NCBI GenBank assembly: GCA_003456095.1
Contig: DMPF01000115.1
Span: forward strand, 1 to 13,625
Source of the DNA: Bacillota bacterium
GTDB taxonomy: Bacteria; Bacillota; Dethiobacteria; DTU022; UBA8154
Length of the DNA stretch: 13,625 nucleotides
Reading direction: 5' to 3'
A program made the translations under genes and the position numbers. This document shows, piece after piece, positions 1 to 6,807 of the stretch (position 1 is the first letter of the stretch; each line of letters starts with the position of its first letter). The notes under the pieces were generated by a model that was given only the letters and a program-made list of their open reading frames with translations, ran no database searches and was not told the origin of the DNA.

Positions 1-896
1 GCTCCCGCTTCCACCAGGGCCGGAATACGCTCCGCAGTAATGCCGCCGGAGACAAAAATACGCACATGATTGAACCCGGCAAGATCCAGTCGGGCACGGA
101 TCTCCCTTACCAGACCGGGAGTGACCCCGCCCCGCTCTCCGGGTGTATCCAGACGCACCCCGTCCAAACGTTCTTTTAATGCATTGGCCACGCGCATTGT
201 CTCCTCGGCCTCATCCTTAAAGGTATCCACCAGGATAATGCGCGGGGAGTCGGGTGGCATTACTTCGTCATAAATAAACGCCGTTTCCACCGTGTCGCCG
301 ATAATGAGAATGGCGGCATGGGGTACGGTGCCAACCGGTTCTTTCCCCAGCAGCTTGGCCCCGAGGATACAGCTGCAACCCCGGGCCCCGCCGATCACCG
401 CAGCCCGCTCCATGACAGGAGCGACTGCGGGATGGAGATGTCTCGCCCCAAAACTGTAGACGGGTCTGTCGTCCGCAGCCTTGCTGCATGCCCTGGCCGC
501 CGTGGCCCAGCCGCTGGCACTGGCCAGCATGCCCAGCAGCACCGTTTCAAACATGCCAAAATTGTTATAAGGACCACGAATGCGCATGATCACTTCTTTT
601 ACCGCTATATCCTCACCCTCCGGGACAGCCCACAAAGAAACATCCCTGTCTTTTAAGAAGTTAAAGACCTCATCCACACCGGCGAGGACGCCGGCCTGCC
701 TGCAGAAAATCTCCGCAACCACAGGCGTATTTTCCTTAGCAGCATAGGTAAGCAGTTCCCGCGTACGCACAAAATAAACATCGGAGGTGATTCCTTGAAG
801 GATCTCTTCATGGGTGGCACTGTGAAAAACCCGTTCCGCAGAGACCTTAAGTTCCCGTACATCCCGCATGCTTTTCAATTCCTGATATTTCGGCAT
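1..896 (-). CDS. pncB: Nicotinate phosphoribosyltransferase, C-terminus beyond the window
   Basis: The enzyme joins nicotinate and phosphoribosyl pyrophosphate to give nicotinate mononucleotide in the Preiss-Handler NAD salvage pathway in the cytoplasm. The reading frame is open from ATG at 896 to the left edge, about 298 residues. It shows the family signature SFGARHLHPAVAP near residue 150, then GGARGCSCILGAKLLG, the substrate-loop segment GTVPHAAILIIGDTV, and the barrel segments LDGVRLDTPGERGG and VRIFVSGGIT, which bind the phosphoribosyl group in this fold. The sequence resembles the shorter type found in archaea and thermophilic Firmicutes more than the long E. coli enzyme (inference). 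The start is supported by GGAGAGGGG 8 nt upstream and by the N-terminal MPKYQELKSMRDVR. The gene stands alone; upstream on the same strand lies only the GAPDH remnant. Family assignment is firm; the end is not visible. Confidence 0.93.
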   Translation of the reverse strand, partial: MPKYQELKSMRDVRELKVSAERVFHSATHEEILQGITSDVYFVRTRELLTYAAKENTPVVAEIFCRQAGVLAGVDEVFNFLKDRDVSLWAVPEGEDIAVKEVIMRIRGPYNNFGMFETVLLGMLASASGWATAARACSKAADDRPVYSFGARHLHPAVAPVMERAAVIGGARGCSCILGAKLLGKEPVGTVPHAAILIIGDTVETAFIYDEVMPPDSPRIILVDTFKDEAEETMRVANALKERLDGVRLDTPGERGGVTPGLVREIRARLDLAGFNHVRIFVSGGITAERIPALVEAG

Positions 897-915
897 CAAG
901 CCTACCCCTCTCCAC

Positions 916-945
916 ATTATAACCTTAATATTTCTGTTCTGCCAT
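916..945 (-). promoter_or_regulatory. Possible pncB promoter
   Basis: On the minus strand a perfect TATAAT (921-916) lies 18 nt downstream of ATGGCA (945-940), which matches TTGACA at four of six positions. The predicted transcript would start near 909, giving a very short leader of about 13 nt that keeps only part of the ribosome binding site. The -10 is convincing; the -35 and the short leader make the call tentative. Confidence 0.35.
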
Positions 946-995
946 AAAAAATCCTTTTACGCTTCTTACGATGTATCCATTTTTTTGCGGCGGCA

Positions 996-1172
<177 letters not shown>

Positions 1173-1260
1173 TTATATCCCTCTTTTTCCTGAATCCCCT
1201 TTCGCTCTTTTTATTCTTTCCCCTATCCCCACTATTTTCTCTTATTTTATGTTACCCTGC
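1173..1260. other. Pyrimidine-rich intergenic tract
   Basis: Between the GAPDH remnant and the dapB promoter the plus strand is almost only C and T, with runs such as CCCTCTTTTTCC and TTCTTTCCCCTATCCCC. The minus strand is correspondingly purine-rich, running into the remnant's ribosome binding site. No open frame, hairpin or consensus promoter was recognised in this stretch. It may be the old upstream leader of the gap gene. Confidence 0.5.
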
Positions 1261-1263
1261 TTA

Positions 1264-1306
1264 TTGACGTTGAATTCTTGACATCTTATGGTTTTTCTAG
1301 GACAAT
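1264..1306 (+). promoter_or_regulatory. dapB promoter region
   Basis: TTGACA at 1278-1283 is followed after exactly 17 nt by GACAAT (1301-1306), four of six matches to TATAAT. An overlapping alternative is TTGACG (1264-1269), 17 nt, TATGGT (1287-1292). Either gives a leader of about 45 to 60 nt before the dapB start. The perfect -35 with ideal spacing favours the first. Confidence 0.5.
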
Positions 1307-1358
1307 GATAACAGTTTACGCTAACAGACTGCCAGGAGATGGGCGGGTGGGGAAAATT

Positions 1359-2159
1359 ATGGATAAGATTCGCGTTGCCGTAAGCGGCGCCATGGGGCGC
1401 ATGGGCCGGGAAGTTTGCCGCACGGTGCTGGCAACTGAGGGCTTGCAGCTGGTAGATGCTTTTGACAGCCTGGGCAATGGTGAAGATATGGGAATCTTCC
1501 TGGGTATGGGGGAAACGGGTATTAACGTGCGCCAGCTGACCCCCAAAACGCTTGGGGAATATACTCCCCAGGTCATGGTAGATTTTACCACTCCCCTGGC
1601 AGTGATGCAAAATATCTCGGTCGCACTCCGGGGCGGAGTACGCCCGGTCGTTGGCACTACAGGCATTACGGAGGTTGATCTTGCCAGGATCGGCGAACTT
1701 GTGCAAAAGAGCGGCATTGGAGCGTTTGTTGCGCCAAATTTTGCCTTGGGTGCCGTGCTGTTAATGAAATTCGCCGCCACGGCAGCACGCTATTTTCCTC
1801 AGGTCGAGATTATTGAACTGCACCATGACCAGAAAATTGACGCGCCGTCAGGGACGGCGCTGAAAACGGCGCAGATGATTGCGGCCTCCCGCCCGCAGCA
1901 AACGATCCAAAGGGAAGAACTGCTCAAATTGCCGGGCGTAAGGGGAGGCCTGCAGGATGGTGTGCATATTCACAGTGTACGCCTAAGCGGGCTCGTGGCC
2001 CACCAGGAGGTAATCTTCGGCGGGCAGGGGCAGACCTTGACCCTGCGCCATGACTCTTATGATCGTAACTCCTTTATGCCGGGAGTTATTCTTGCTGTCA
2101 AAAAAGTTATAACCATGCAGGGGCTGGTTTGCGGCCTGGAAAATATCCTCGACCAGTAA
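1359..2159 (+). CDS. dapB: 4-hydroxy-tetrahydrodipicolinate reductase
   Basis: DapB reduces the cyclic product of DapA to tetrahydrodipicolinate with NAD(P)H, the second committed step of the diaminopimelate/lysine pathway, in the cytoplasm. The 266-residue length is typical. The Rossmann motif VSGAMGRMG lies at residues 8-16, VDFTTPLAVMQN near 74-85, and GTTG at 99-102. The catalytic segment ELHHDQKIDAPSGTA has the His-His pair at 155-156 and the Lys at 159. The C-terminal segment HDSYDRNSFMPG is also typical. The start chosen is ATG 1359, with GGTGGGG a few bases upstream. An open frame continues upstream to TTG 1278, but that codon overlaps the -35 and the extra 27 residues do not belong to the family. 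The gene stands alone, without dapA or asd beside it. It reads towards the hydrolase on the other strand. Confidence 0.96.
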   Translation: MDKIRVAVSGAMGRMGREVCRTVLATEGLQLVDAFDSLGNGEDMGIFLGMGETGINVRQLTPKTLGEYTPQVMVDFTTPLAVMQNISVALRGGVRPVVGTTGITEVDLARIGELVQKSGIGAFVAPNFALGAVLLMKFAATAARYFPQVEIIELHHDQKIDAPSGTALKTAQMIAASRPQQTIQREELLKLPGVRGGLQDGVHIHSVRLSGLVAHQEVIFGGQGQTLTLRHDSYDRNSFMPGVILAVKKVITMQGLVCGLENILDQ

Positions 2160-2178
2160 CCAGTCAAAGAAAGGCTGC

Positions 2179-2215
2179 CAACTCCATCCCTTCACTTGGG
2201 ATAATCACATTTTTC
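2179..2215. terminator. Weak candidate terminator between convergent genes
   Basis: In the 82 bp between the dapB stop and the stop of the convergent hydrolase, a short inverted repeat ATCCC / GGGAT with a 7-nt loop is followed a few bases later by a T run (ATTTTTCCCC). The stem is only 5 bp and the T run is not adjacent, so it would be a weak terminator at best. Confidence 0.25.
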
Positions 2216-2241
2216 CCCATTAATCTCGCCTGGGTCGCTGC

Positions 2242-2991
2242 TTATGCTCTTGGCATTTTTTGGTTTTTAAGCCAGCGCAGGCAGCAGTATACGGCGGGAG
2301 GATGACGGCGGAGCTGGTGCCCGGCCCCGGGCAGGATCATTAGCTCCGTGTAAGCACCGGCAGCCAGGTAAAGCTGGTGGGCGTGGTTACGGGAAACCAC
2401 TTCATCCTCTTCCCCATGTATAATTAATAAAGGCCGGGGGGGGATGGCTCTTATGTACATCAAAGGACTTGCAGCGTGAATATCCTGCAGCCAGCGGGCA
2501 GTATCGGGAGGAAAGTCCCTGTCTCGTATAATTCCCCGCTGCCGCATCACTGCCAGCAGGCGCTGCTCTTCCCCTGCGGGAAACAGGCCGGCAAATTCGG
2601 CGGGGGATGCGGCCATCACCAAGGCTTTTACCCGGGAATCGCGGGCCGCCACGCAGCAGGAGACAGCCGCCCCCGCGCTGAATCCCCAGAGCAGAAAAGT
2701 ATTTCTTTGTCCTTCCTTCTCCCAATAGTCCAGGACCGCCGCCAGATCGCGCTGCCATCCTGCCAGATCAAAATTGCCCTCGCTTTCGCCCGTCCCCCGA
2801 AAATTAAAATGAAAAACGTTAAAGCCCTCCCGCAGACATGATGCGGCAAGAGCAGGGTAGCCGCCGTCCTTTTCCCCGTTGCCCCGGCCTTCAGTCTGTG
2901 GCGCGGCAGGAATGCCGTGGCAAAGCAGCAACATGGGTCTGCCGCCCCATTGTCCCTGCTTCCCCTCCATGCTGTAGGAATAACCCTTCAA
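2242..2991 (-). CDS. Alpha/beta hydrolase (serine hydrolase)
   Basis: This is a soluble serine hydrolase of the S33/acyl-peptidase-like alpha/beta fold; the substrate cannot be told. Counting from TTG 2991, the oxyanion strand LLLCHGIP is at 21-28, FRGTGESEG at 64-72, the nucleophile elbow GFSAGA at 103-108 (Ser105), the acid segment IIHGEEDEVV at 191-199 (Asp196) and GAGHQL at 222-227 (His225). The triad is therefore complete. The start is uncertain. TTG 2991 has only a poor ribosome binding site. The open frame continues upstream in a family-like way (HKIYVDGLCLKGYSYS), and a strong AGGAGG (3048-3043) sits 9 nt before an in-frame CTG at 3033. The ATG just after that AGGAGG is out of frame and reaches a stop after 16 codons. 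The true start is probably CTG 3033, or a frameshift affects the N-terminus. It is a single gene, convergent with dapB. Confidence 0.82.
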   Translation of the reverse strand: MKGYSYSMEGKQGQWGGRPMLLLCHGIPAAPQTEGRGNGEKDGGYPALAASCLREGFNVFHFNFRGTGESEGNFDLAGWQRDLAAVLDYWEKEGQRNTFLLWGFSAGAAVSCCVAARDSRVKALVMAASPAEFAGLFPAGEEQRLLAVMRQRGIIRDRDFPPDTARWLQDIHAASPLMYIRAIPPRPLLIIHGEEDEVVSRNHAHQLYLAAGAYTELMILPGAGHQLRRHPPAVYCCLRWLKNQKMPRA

Positions 2992-3064
2992 GCACAGCCC
3001 ATCGACATAAATTTTATGTTCCGTTTGTCCCAGTGCATCGCACCTCCTGCTGTTCCAGATATCC

Positions 3065-3082
3065 TTATTTCCCGGGAAATAA
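3065..3082. promoter_or_regulatory. 18-bp perfect palindrome, possible operator
   Basis: TTATTTCCCGGGAAATAA reads identically on both strands. It lies 32 bp upstream of the probable CTG start of the alpha/beta hydrolase and about 30 bp upstream of the ribosome binding site of the YdcZ-like remnant. On the minus strand TTGTCG (3088-3083) directly abuts it and could be a -35, which would place the palindrome in the spacer where a dimeric repressor could act. No convincing -10 follows, so the promoter part is inference. Confidence 0.4.
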
Positions 3083-3120
3083 CGACAAACTCCACCCTGA
3101 ACGCCGCGCCAAAGAGGAGG

Positions 3121-3300
3121 TATTTTTTTATAGCCGGGGAAACCCTTTAATATACATTGATTGTCCTGCTGATTGGTACCCTTGCTACCTTGCTGGCTAT
3201 TTATCCCTTAGGGCTGGGTAAGGGTAACTTGGCACACATTTTGCAGGTTCCCTGGTATTATTTCAGCGGTGGGGTGCTTCTTGCTAATGCTGATGCGTTG
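3121..3300 (+). pseudogene. Degraded YdcZ/DUF606-like small membrane transporter remnant
   Basis: Just after a strong AGAGGAGG (3113-3120) one frame reads YFFIAGETL, meets a TAA stop (3148-3150), then continues in the same frame as LIVLLIGTLATLLAIYPLG and QVPWYYFSGGVL. The second part resembles the conserved centre of DUF606/YdcZ proteins (DMT superfamily, about 150 residues, four or five membrane helices), where a VGTLAL-like helix is followed by a PWW..GGLLG segment. The first part resembles the family's N-terminal helix. In intact members these blocks are separated by roughly 25 residues that are missing here, and everything after GGVL is lost. It therefore looks like a gene with an internal deletion, an in-frame stop and a lost C-terminal half. 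The assignment rests on short matches. The downstream sequence supplies the nitroreductase promoter. Confidence 0.55.
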
Positions 3301-3326
3301 AAGCTACGGCAGAAACATGGTAAAAT
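3298..3326 (+). promoter_or_regulatory. Nitroreductase promoter
   Basis: TTGAAG (3298-3303), a 17-nt spacer and TAAAAT (3321-3326) with an extended TGG before the -10 make a good housekeeping sigma-type promoter. Transcription would start near 3333, leaving a leader of about 47 nt to ATG 3380. Confidence 0.55.
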
Positions 3327-3379
3327 GACGATTAAGATGCACTGGGGAGGTGAACGCTGGAGATCTTCTTCAGCCAACC

Positions 3380-3901
3380 ATGGATATTTTGGATTTAATT
3401 AAAAAAAGGCGCAGCGTGCGCCGTTTTAAAGACGATCCCTTTCCTCCCGCACTGCTCACACGACTGCTGGAGGCGGGACAATCGGCACCATCGGCAGGTA
3501 ACGTGCAGCCGTGGCGCTTCTATGTTGTGCGTAACCGGGAAAAGAAGGAACAGCTCTGCGACGCGGCTCTTGGACAAATGTGGATCTGTTCCGCCCCTGT
3601 GGTTATCGTTGTATGCGCCGAGCCGGAACGTTCCCGTATTTCTTATGGACGGCGCGGCAGTGAACTCTATGCCCTGCAGGATACCGCGGCCGCCATTCAA
3701 AACATACTCCTCACCGCCGCCGCCGCCGGACTGGCCACCTGCTGGGTAGGCGCTTTCCGGGAAGAGCCGGCAGCTCGGATCATCGGTGCGAATCAGCAAA
3801 ATATGCGCCCCGTGGCGCTCATTCCCATCGGTTATGCCGCGGAAACACCGGACACCCCGGCCAAGCGGCCGCTGCATGAAATTGTGGAGTATTTAGACTA
3901 A
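3380..3901 (+). CDS. Nitroreductase-family flavoprotein
   Basis: This is a small FMN-dependent oxidoreductase of the nitroreductase fold, about 173 residues; such proteins work as homodimers and reduce nitro compounds, quinones or unidentified physiological substrates with NAD(P)H. The N-terminal FMN-phosphate motif KKRRSVRRF is at residues 6-14, followed by the SAPSAGNVQPWRF segment. The central helix AAAIQNILLTAAAAGLATCWVGAF contacts the flavin and dimer partner in this family, and LIPIGYAAE lies near the end. ATG 3380 gives the usual family N-terminus (MDILDLIKKRRS) but has no close ribosome binding site. GTG 3350 would add ten residues and sits right against GGGGAG, which is too close, so the start is not settled. 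The stop is 2 bp from the stop of the convergent slipin gene. The substrate cannot be predicted. Confidence 0.9.
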   Translation: MDILDLIKKRRSVRRFKDDPFPPALLTRLLEAGQSAPSAGNVQPWRFYVVRNREKKEQLCDAALGQMWICSAPVVIVVCAEPERSRISYGRRGSELYALQDTAAAIQNILLTAAAAGLATCWVGAFREEPAARIIGANQQNMRPVALIPIGYAAETPDTPAKRPLHEIVEYLD

Positions 3902-3903
3902 CC

Positions 3904-4713
3904 CTACTCTTTTTTGCCGGATGGTGGGGTAAAGGCGTCGAGCAGATAGCGCAGCTCCATGGGCAGGGGGAAGGCGATAATATTTCCCTGCTGCCCCGTA
4001 ATTTCCGGCAGAGAGCGCAGCAAGCGCATAAACAGGCCTCCCGGCTGGCCTGTCAGGGTCTCGGCCGCTTCCGCCAGTTTCTGTGCCGCCTGTTTTTCTC
4101 CCTCCGCCTGGATTACAATGGCACGCCGTTCCCGCTCCGCCGCCGCTTGGCGGGCAATAGCCTTCTGCAGCCCTTCGGGGATTACCACATCTTTGATATC
4201 CACCGAGGTAACCTTGATGCCCCAGGGGTCGGTAGCCTCGTCAAGGATTTTCTGGATCTGGCGGTTGAGCTTATCCCGCTCCGCGAGCAGTTCATCCAGT
4301 TCCGCCTGCCCGGCCACGCTGCGCAAAGTGGTTTGGGCAAGCTGGCCGGTGGCCTCCCGGTAGTTTTCCACGTTAACAATGGCATTGCTGGCGTCAATGA
4401 CGCGATAGTAAACAACCGCGTTGACGCTGCAGGTTACGTTGTCCCTGGTGATTACTTCCTGCGTCGGCACATCCAGGGTGATCACCCGCAACGACACACG
4501 CACGAACCGGTCAACGACAGGAATGAGCAAAAGCAACCCCGGCCCCCGGGAACCGATCAGGCGCCCCAGGCGAAAAACTACGAGCCTTTCATATTCCCTG
4601 ACCACCTTGATGGCGGAATAAAAAAACGCTATCACAACAAAAATCAGTGTAAAGATCGTTTCCATACCAGTCCCAGCCAAAGGAAACAATTCCCGCCAGA
4701 TTTCCTCCAGCAC
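3904..4713 (-). CDS. Slipin (stomatin/prohibitin-like, SPFH domain) membrane protein
   Basis: Slipins are membrane-anchored SPFH proteins that oligomerise and organise membrane microdomains. In prokaryotes their genes usually pair with nfeD, whose protease cleaves slipin C-termini in studied archaeal examples. One N-terminal membrane segment (TIFTLIFVVIAFFYSAI, about residues 19-35) is followed by the SPFH domain, with VREYERLVVFRLGR, GPGLLLLIPVVDR, VITLDVPTQEVITRDNV and the coiled, charged region AIARQAAAERERRAIVIQAEGEKQAAQKL (shown here in parts: AIARQAAAERERR, AEGEKQAAQKL). The C-terminus is hydrophobic (IIAFPLPMELRYLL), the kind of segment that is the protease target in Pyrococcus. The start chosen is GTG 4713, 8 nt after AGGAGG; GTG 4722 overlaps the binding site itself. 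The gene begins 30 nt after the nfeD stop, so it is the third gene of the operon. Confidence 0.94.
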   Translation of the reverse strand: MLEEIWRELFPLAGTGMETIFTLIFVVIAFFYSAIKVVREYERLVVFRLGRLIGSRGPGLLLLIPVVDRFVRVSLRVITLDVPTQEVITRDNVTCSVNAVVYYRVIDASNAIVNVENYREATGQLAQTTLRSVAGQAELDELLAERDKLNRQIQKILDEATDPWGIKVTSVDIKDVVIPEGLQKAIARQAAAERERRAIVIQAEGEKQAAQKLAEAAETLTGQPGGLFMRLLRSLPEITGQQGNIIAFPLPMELRYLLDAFTPPSGKKE

Positions 4714-4743
4714 GGATAACACCTCCTGCTATTTTGTTCACTG

Positions 4744-6132
4744 CTAACCAGGCGAATGAGACTCTTTTCCTTGCGTATCTCCAGCTTGCGTGTCGCCATC
4801 CACCGCCCGTACATAAAGGGTAAGACCTTCCTGCCTGATCACGGCCACCCGGACCCCCTCCTGCAATGTTGAACCATCCTCGCTGCAGGCTTTCCATAAT
4901 TCACCCCGCATCCTCACCGTACCGCAGGGTGCCAAAAGCTCCACCACCTCCGCCACAGGGGCAATGCGAAAGAAAGCGCCGCTTTTCTTCCAGCCGCGGC
5001 GGGAGCGCAGCACCACCGTCGAAACCACGAAACTGAGCATGCTTACGGCCAGGGCAAGTCCGACCACGGTGGCAATAAAAGAGGCGTACCAGCCTTCCGC
5101 CATCAGCGGTTCACGGGGCAGAAGAACAGCCCCGATTAACAGGCTCACCGCGCCGCCGATACCGAGAACGCCGAAGCCGGATGTAAAGATCTCCCCAATC
5201 AGCAGGGCAAAGCCTACGATCAGAAAGATAATTCCCATCGTATTCGTATCGAAGAGGCCGATGCCGTAGATACCCAGGAGCAGGGCAAGTGCTCCCAGCA
5301 CCTCGGGGATGAAAGTTCCCGGCATCCCCAGACCGAAATAGATGCCCAGCACGCCGGCCATCAGCAGTAAAAAGGCAATCTGAGGGTTGCTGATCCTATC
5401 CTGAAAACGTTCCTGCAGCGTCATCTTCTGCTCCTGTAAAGGGGCGCCCGCGGTAATAATGGTATAAAGCTGCCCTCCTTTTTCGCCTTCCCATCCATGC
5501 AGCGCTGCCAGCAGGGCATCCAGGTTGGGAACCAAGAGATCAATCACACCCTGCTCCTGCGCCTCGTTGGCGCTCAGGGTGAGGTTTTCCGTGACAAAGC
5601 GTTCCGTAATATCCCCCGGCCGGCCCCTTTCCCGGGAAATACTGCGCATATGCCCGGCCAGGAAGTTTATGGTCTTATCTTCCGCCGGCTCCGCCCCCCC
5701 GGGAGAGAGGGCTACCGGCTTGGCTGCTCCCACAGTTGTGCCCGGTGCCATGGCGGCAACATCGGCGCTTACGAGGATAAAAGCTCCCGCGGACGCGGCG
5801 ATGGCTCCACTTGGACCGACAAATACCACGATCGGCACCGGAGCGGCAGCAAAGGCCTTGCTCAGGTTCAAAGTAGCATCCACCAGTCCACCCGGGGTAT
5901 CCATATGGATAATTACCGCCTGCACAGCCTGGGGATCCAGGGTGTCAAGCTGCCGCTTTATAAAAGCAGCCTGCCCGGCCGTAATTACCCCCTGCAATGG
6001 CAGCAGGTAAATGCTTTTAACCCCATCCGCATCCAGGGCCTGCTGCGGCTCCCCTCCTGCAGCGGGCAGGAATAGACAGAGCGCCGCTAAGAAGAAGCAT
6101 AGCAATGTAATCCTTTTCAGCCGTCCGGGCAA
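4744..6132 (-). CDS. NfeD family membrane serine protease (ClpP-class, long form)
   Basis: This 462-residue protein is a long-form NfeD: a signal peptide, a ClpP/SppA-like protease domain, a block of membrane helices and a C-terminal OB-fold (NfeD) domain. The signal peptide is residues 1-26 (KRITLLCFFLAALCLFLPAA). The protease domain has HMDTPGGLVDAT and the GPSGAIAASAGAF loop. By alignment with Pyrococcus 1510-N (Ser97/Lys138, established) the nucleophile is Ser114 and the general-base Lys is Lys153 in EDKTINF. Five or so membrane helices cover about residues 247-375. The OB-fold follows (VVELLAPCGTVRMRGELW), with a polar tail. TTG 6132 is the start, 7 nt after AAGGAGG. It begins 24 nt after the bfn-like gene and precedes the slipin gene, its usual partner, so the pair probably acts in membrane quality control. 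Confidence 0.94.
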   Translation of the reverse strand: MPGRLKRITLLCFFLAALCLFLPAAGGEPQQALDADGVKSIYLLPLQGVITAGQAAFIKRQLDTLDPQAVQAVIIHMDTPGGLVDATLNLSKAFAAAPVPIVVFVGPSGAIAASAGAFILVSADVAAMAPGTTVGAAKPVALSPGGAEPAEDKTINFLAGHMRSISRERGRPGDITERFVTENLTLSANEAQEQGVIDLLVPNLDALLAALHGWEGEKGGQLYTIITAGAPLQEQKMTLQERFQDRISNPQIAFLLLMAGVLGIYFGLGMPGTFIPEVLGALALLLGIYGIGLFDTNTMGIIFLIVGFALLIGEIFTSGFGVLGIGGAVSLLIGAVLLPREPLMAEGWYASFIATVVGLALAVSMLSFVVSTVVLRSRRGWKKSGAFFRIAPVAEVVELLAPCGTVRMRGELWKACSEDGSTLQEGVRVAVIRQEGLTLYVRAVDGDTQAGDTQGKESHSPG

Positions 6133-6156
6133 AGTATAGCCTCCTTAACCTTCCGC

Positions 6157-6711
6157 TTAGTGCAGTGTTCTTCCGCCGGACTCACCGCCGCTGAAATCAT
6201 CACTATCCATATCTTCATCCAGGTCATCATCCGTATCGTCATGATGATCTAAAAAATCTTCCATGTTTTCTTTAACCACTTCGGCAAAAGGGAGAGAATG
6301 GGAGGCTACCTCCTCCGTAATATAAAGAGGCGTCCCGCTGGCTAGGGCCAGGGCGACCCCATCGCTGGGACGGGCATCAACAACAATTTCTTTCTCCGCC
6401 TGTTCCAGATAGATCTGAGCATAGTAAGTACCATCATGCACATTGTTCACCACAATTTTATTAATCGTCGCACCGAGATGCCCACAAACCGCCGCCATCA
6501 GATCGTGAGTAAGCGGACGGGGGAAAAAATATCCGCCAAGCTTGAAGGAGATTAGCTGCGCCTCATTGAGTCCGATGCCAATCGGCAGCACCATTTTTTC
6601 CTCCTGGTCAATGAGCAGAAGCAGAGGGTTGCGGGAAAGATCCAGACCGACGCCTTTTACCTTTACCGGTATCATCGTACGCCCGAAAAAGCTCCCCCTT
6701 CCGGGCTCCAC
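6157..6711 (-). CDS. Bifunctional nuclease (DUF151/BFN) family protein
   Basis: The DUF151 domain occurs in bacteria, archaea and plants; plant members are reported as RNase/DNase, while bacterial members have little defined function. Visible conserved parts are IPVKVKGVGLDLSRNPLLLL, LPIGIGLNEAQLI, RPLTHDLMAAV, INKIVVNNVHDGTYYAQIYL and the signature VVDARPSDGVALALASGTPLYI. The domain ends near residue 150 and is followed by a strongly acidic tail of about 30 residues (DDTDDDLDEDMDSDD) that is not part of the domain. GTG 6711 has AAGGA 6 to 7 nt upstream and fits the promoter at 6738-6767. ATG 6675 would match the family N-terminus more closely (MIPVKVKG) but has a poor binding site, so the start could be 36 nt downstream. 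First gene of the operon with nfeD and slipin. Confidence 0.9.
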   Translation of the reverse strand: MEPGRGSFFGRTMIPVKVKGVGLDLSRNPLLLLIDQEEKMVLPIGIGLNEAQLISFKLGGYFFPRPLTHDLMAAVCGHLGATINKIVVNNVHDGTYYAQIYLEQAEKEIVVDARPSDGVALALASGTPLYITEEVASHSLPFAEVVKENMEDFLDHHDDTDDDLDEDMDSDDFSGGESGGRTLH

Positions 6712-6737
6712 TTCCTTTCCTTATTGTTTATATTCAT

Positions 6738-6767
6738 ATTTTATCATAACCGAGGAAATTTTAACAA
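6738..6767 (-). promoter_or_regulatory. Promoter of the bfn-nfeD-slipin operon
   Basis: TTGTTA (6767-6762), an 18-nt spacer and TAAAAT (6743-6738) with an extended TGA directly before the -10. Predicted transcription start near 6731, 20 nt before GTG 6711. It lies in the 96-bp gap after csaB, in which no terminator hairpin with a T run was seen, so some readthrough from the csaB operon is possible. Confidence 0.6.
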
Positions 6768-6807
6768 ACAAAATATGGCAGCAGGAGAAAATTATTTCGG
6801 TTTTCCG

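Noticed and set aside
1242-1780. Two long open frames on the minus strand opposite dapB.
   Set aside because: They are antisense to a well-conserved gene, have compositions typical of shadow frames and no ribosome binding site with family similarity.
4147-4719. A 190-codon open frame on the plus strand within the slipin gene.
   Set aside because: It is antisense to the conserved SPFH domain and carries no recognisable motif.
5497-6075. Open frames of 161 and 192 codons on the plus strand within nfeD.
   Set aside because: They overlap the protease domain with catalytic Ser and Lys on the other strand and have no recognisable domains.
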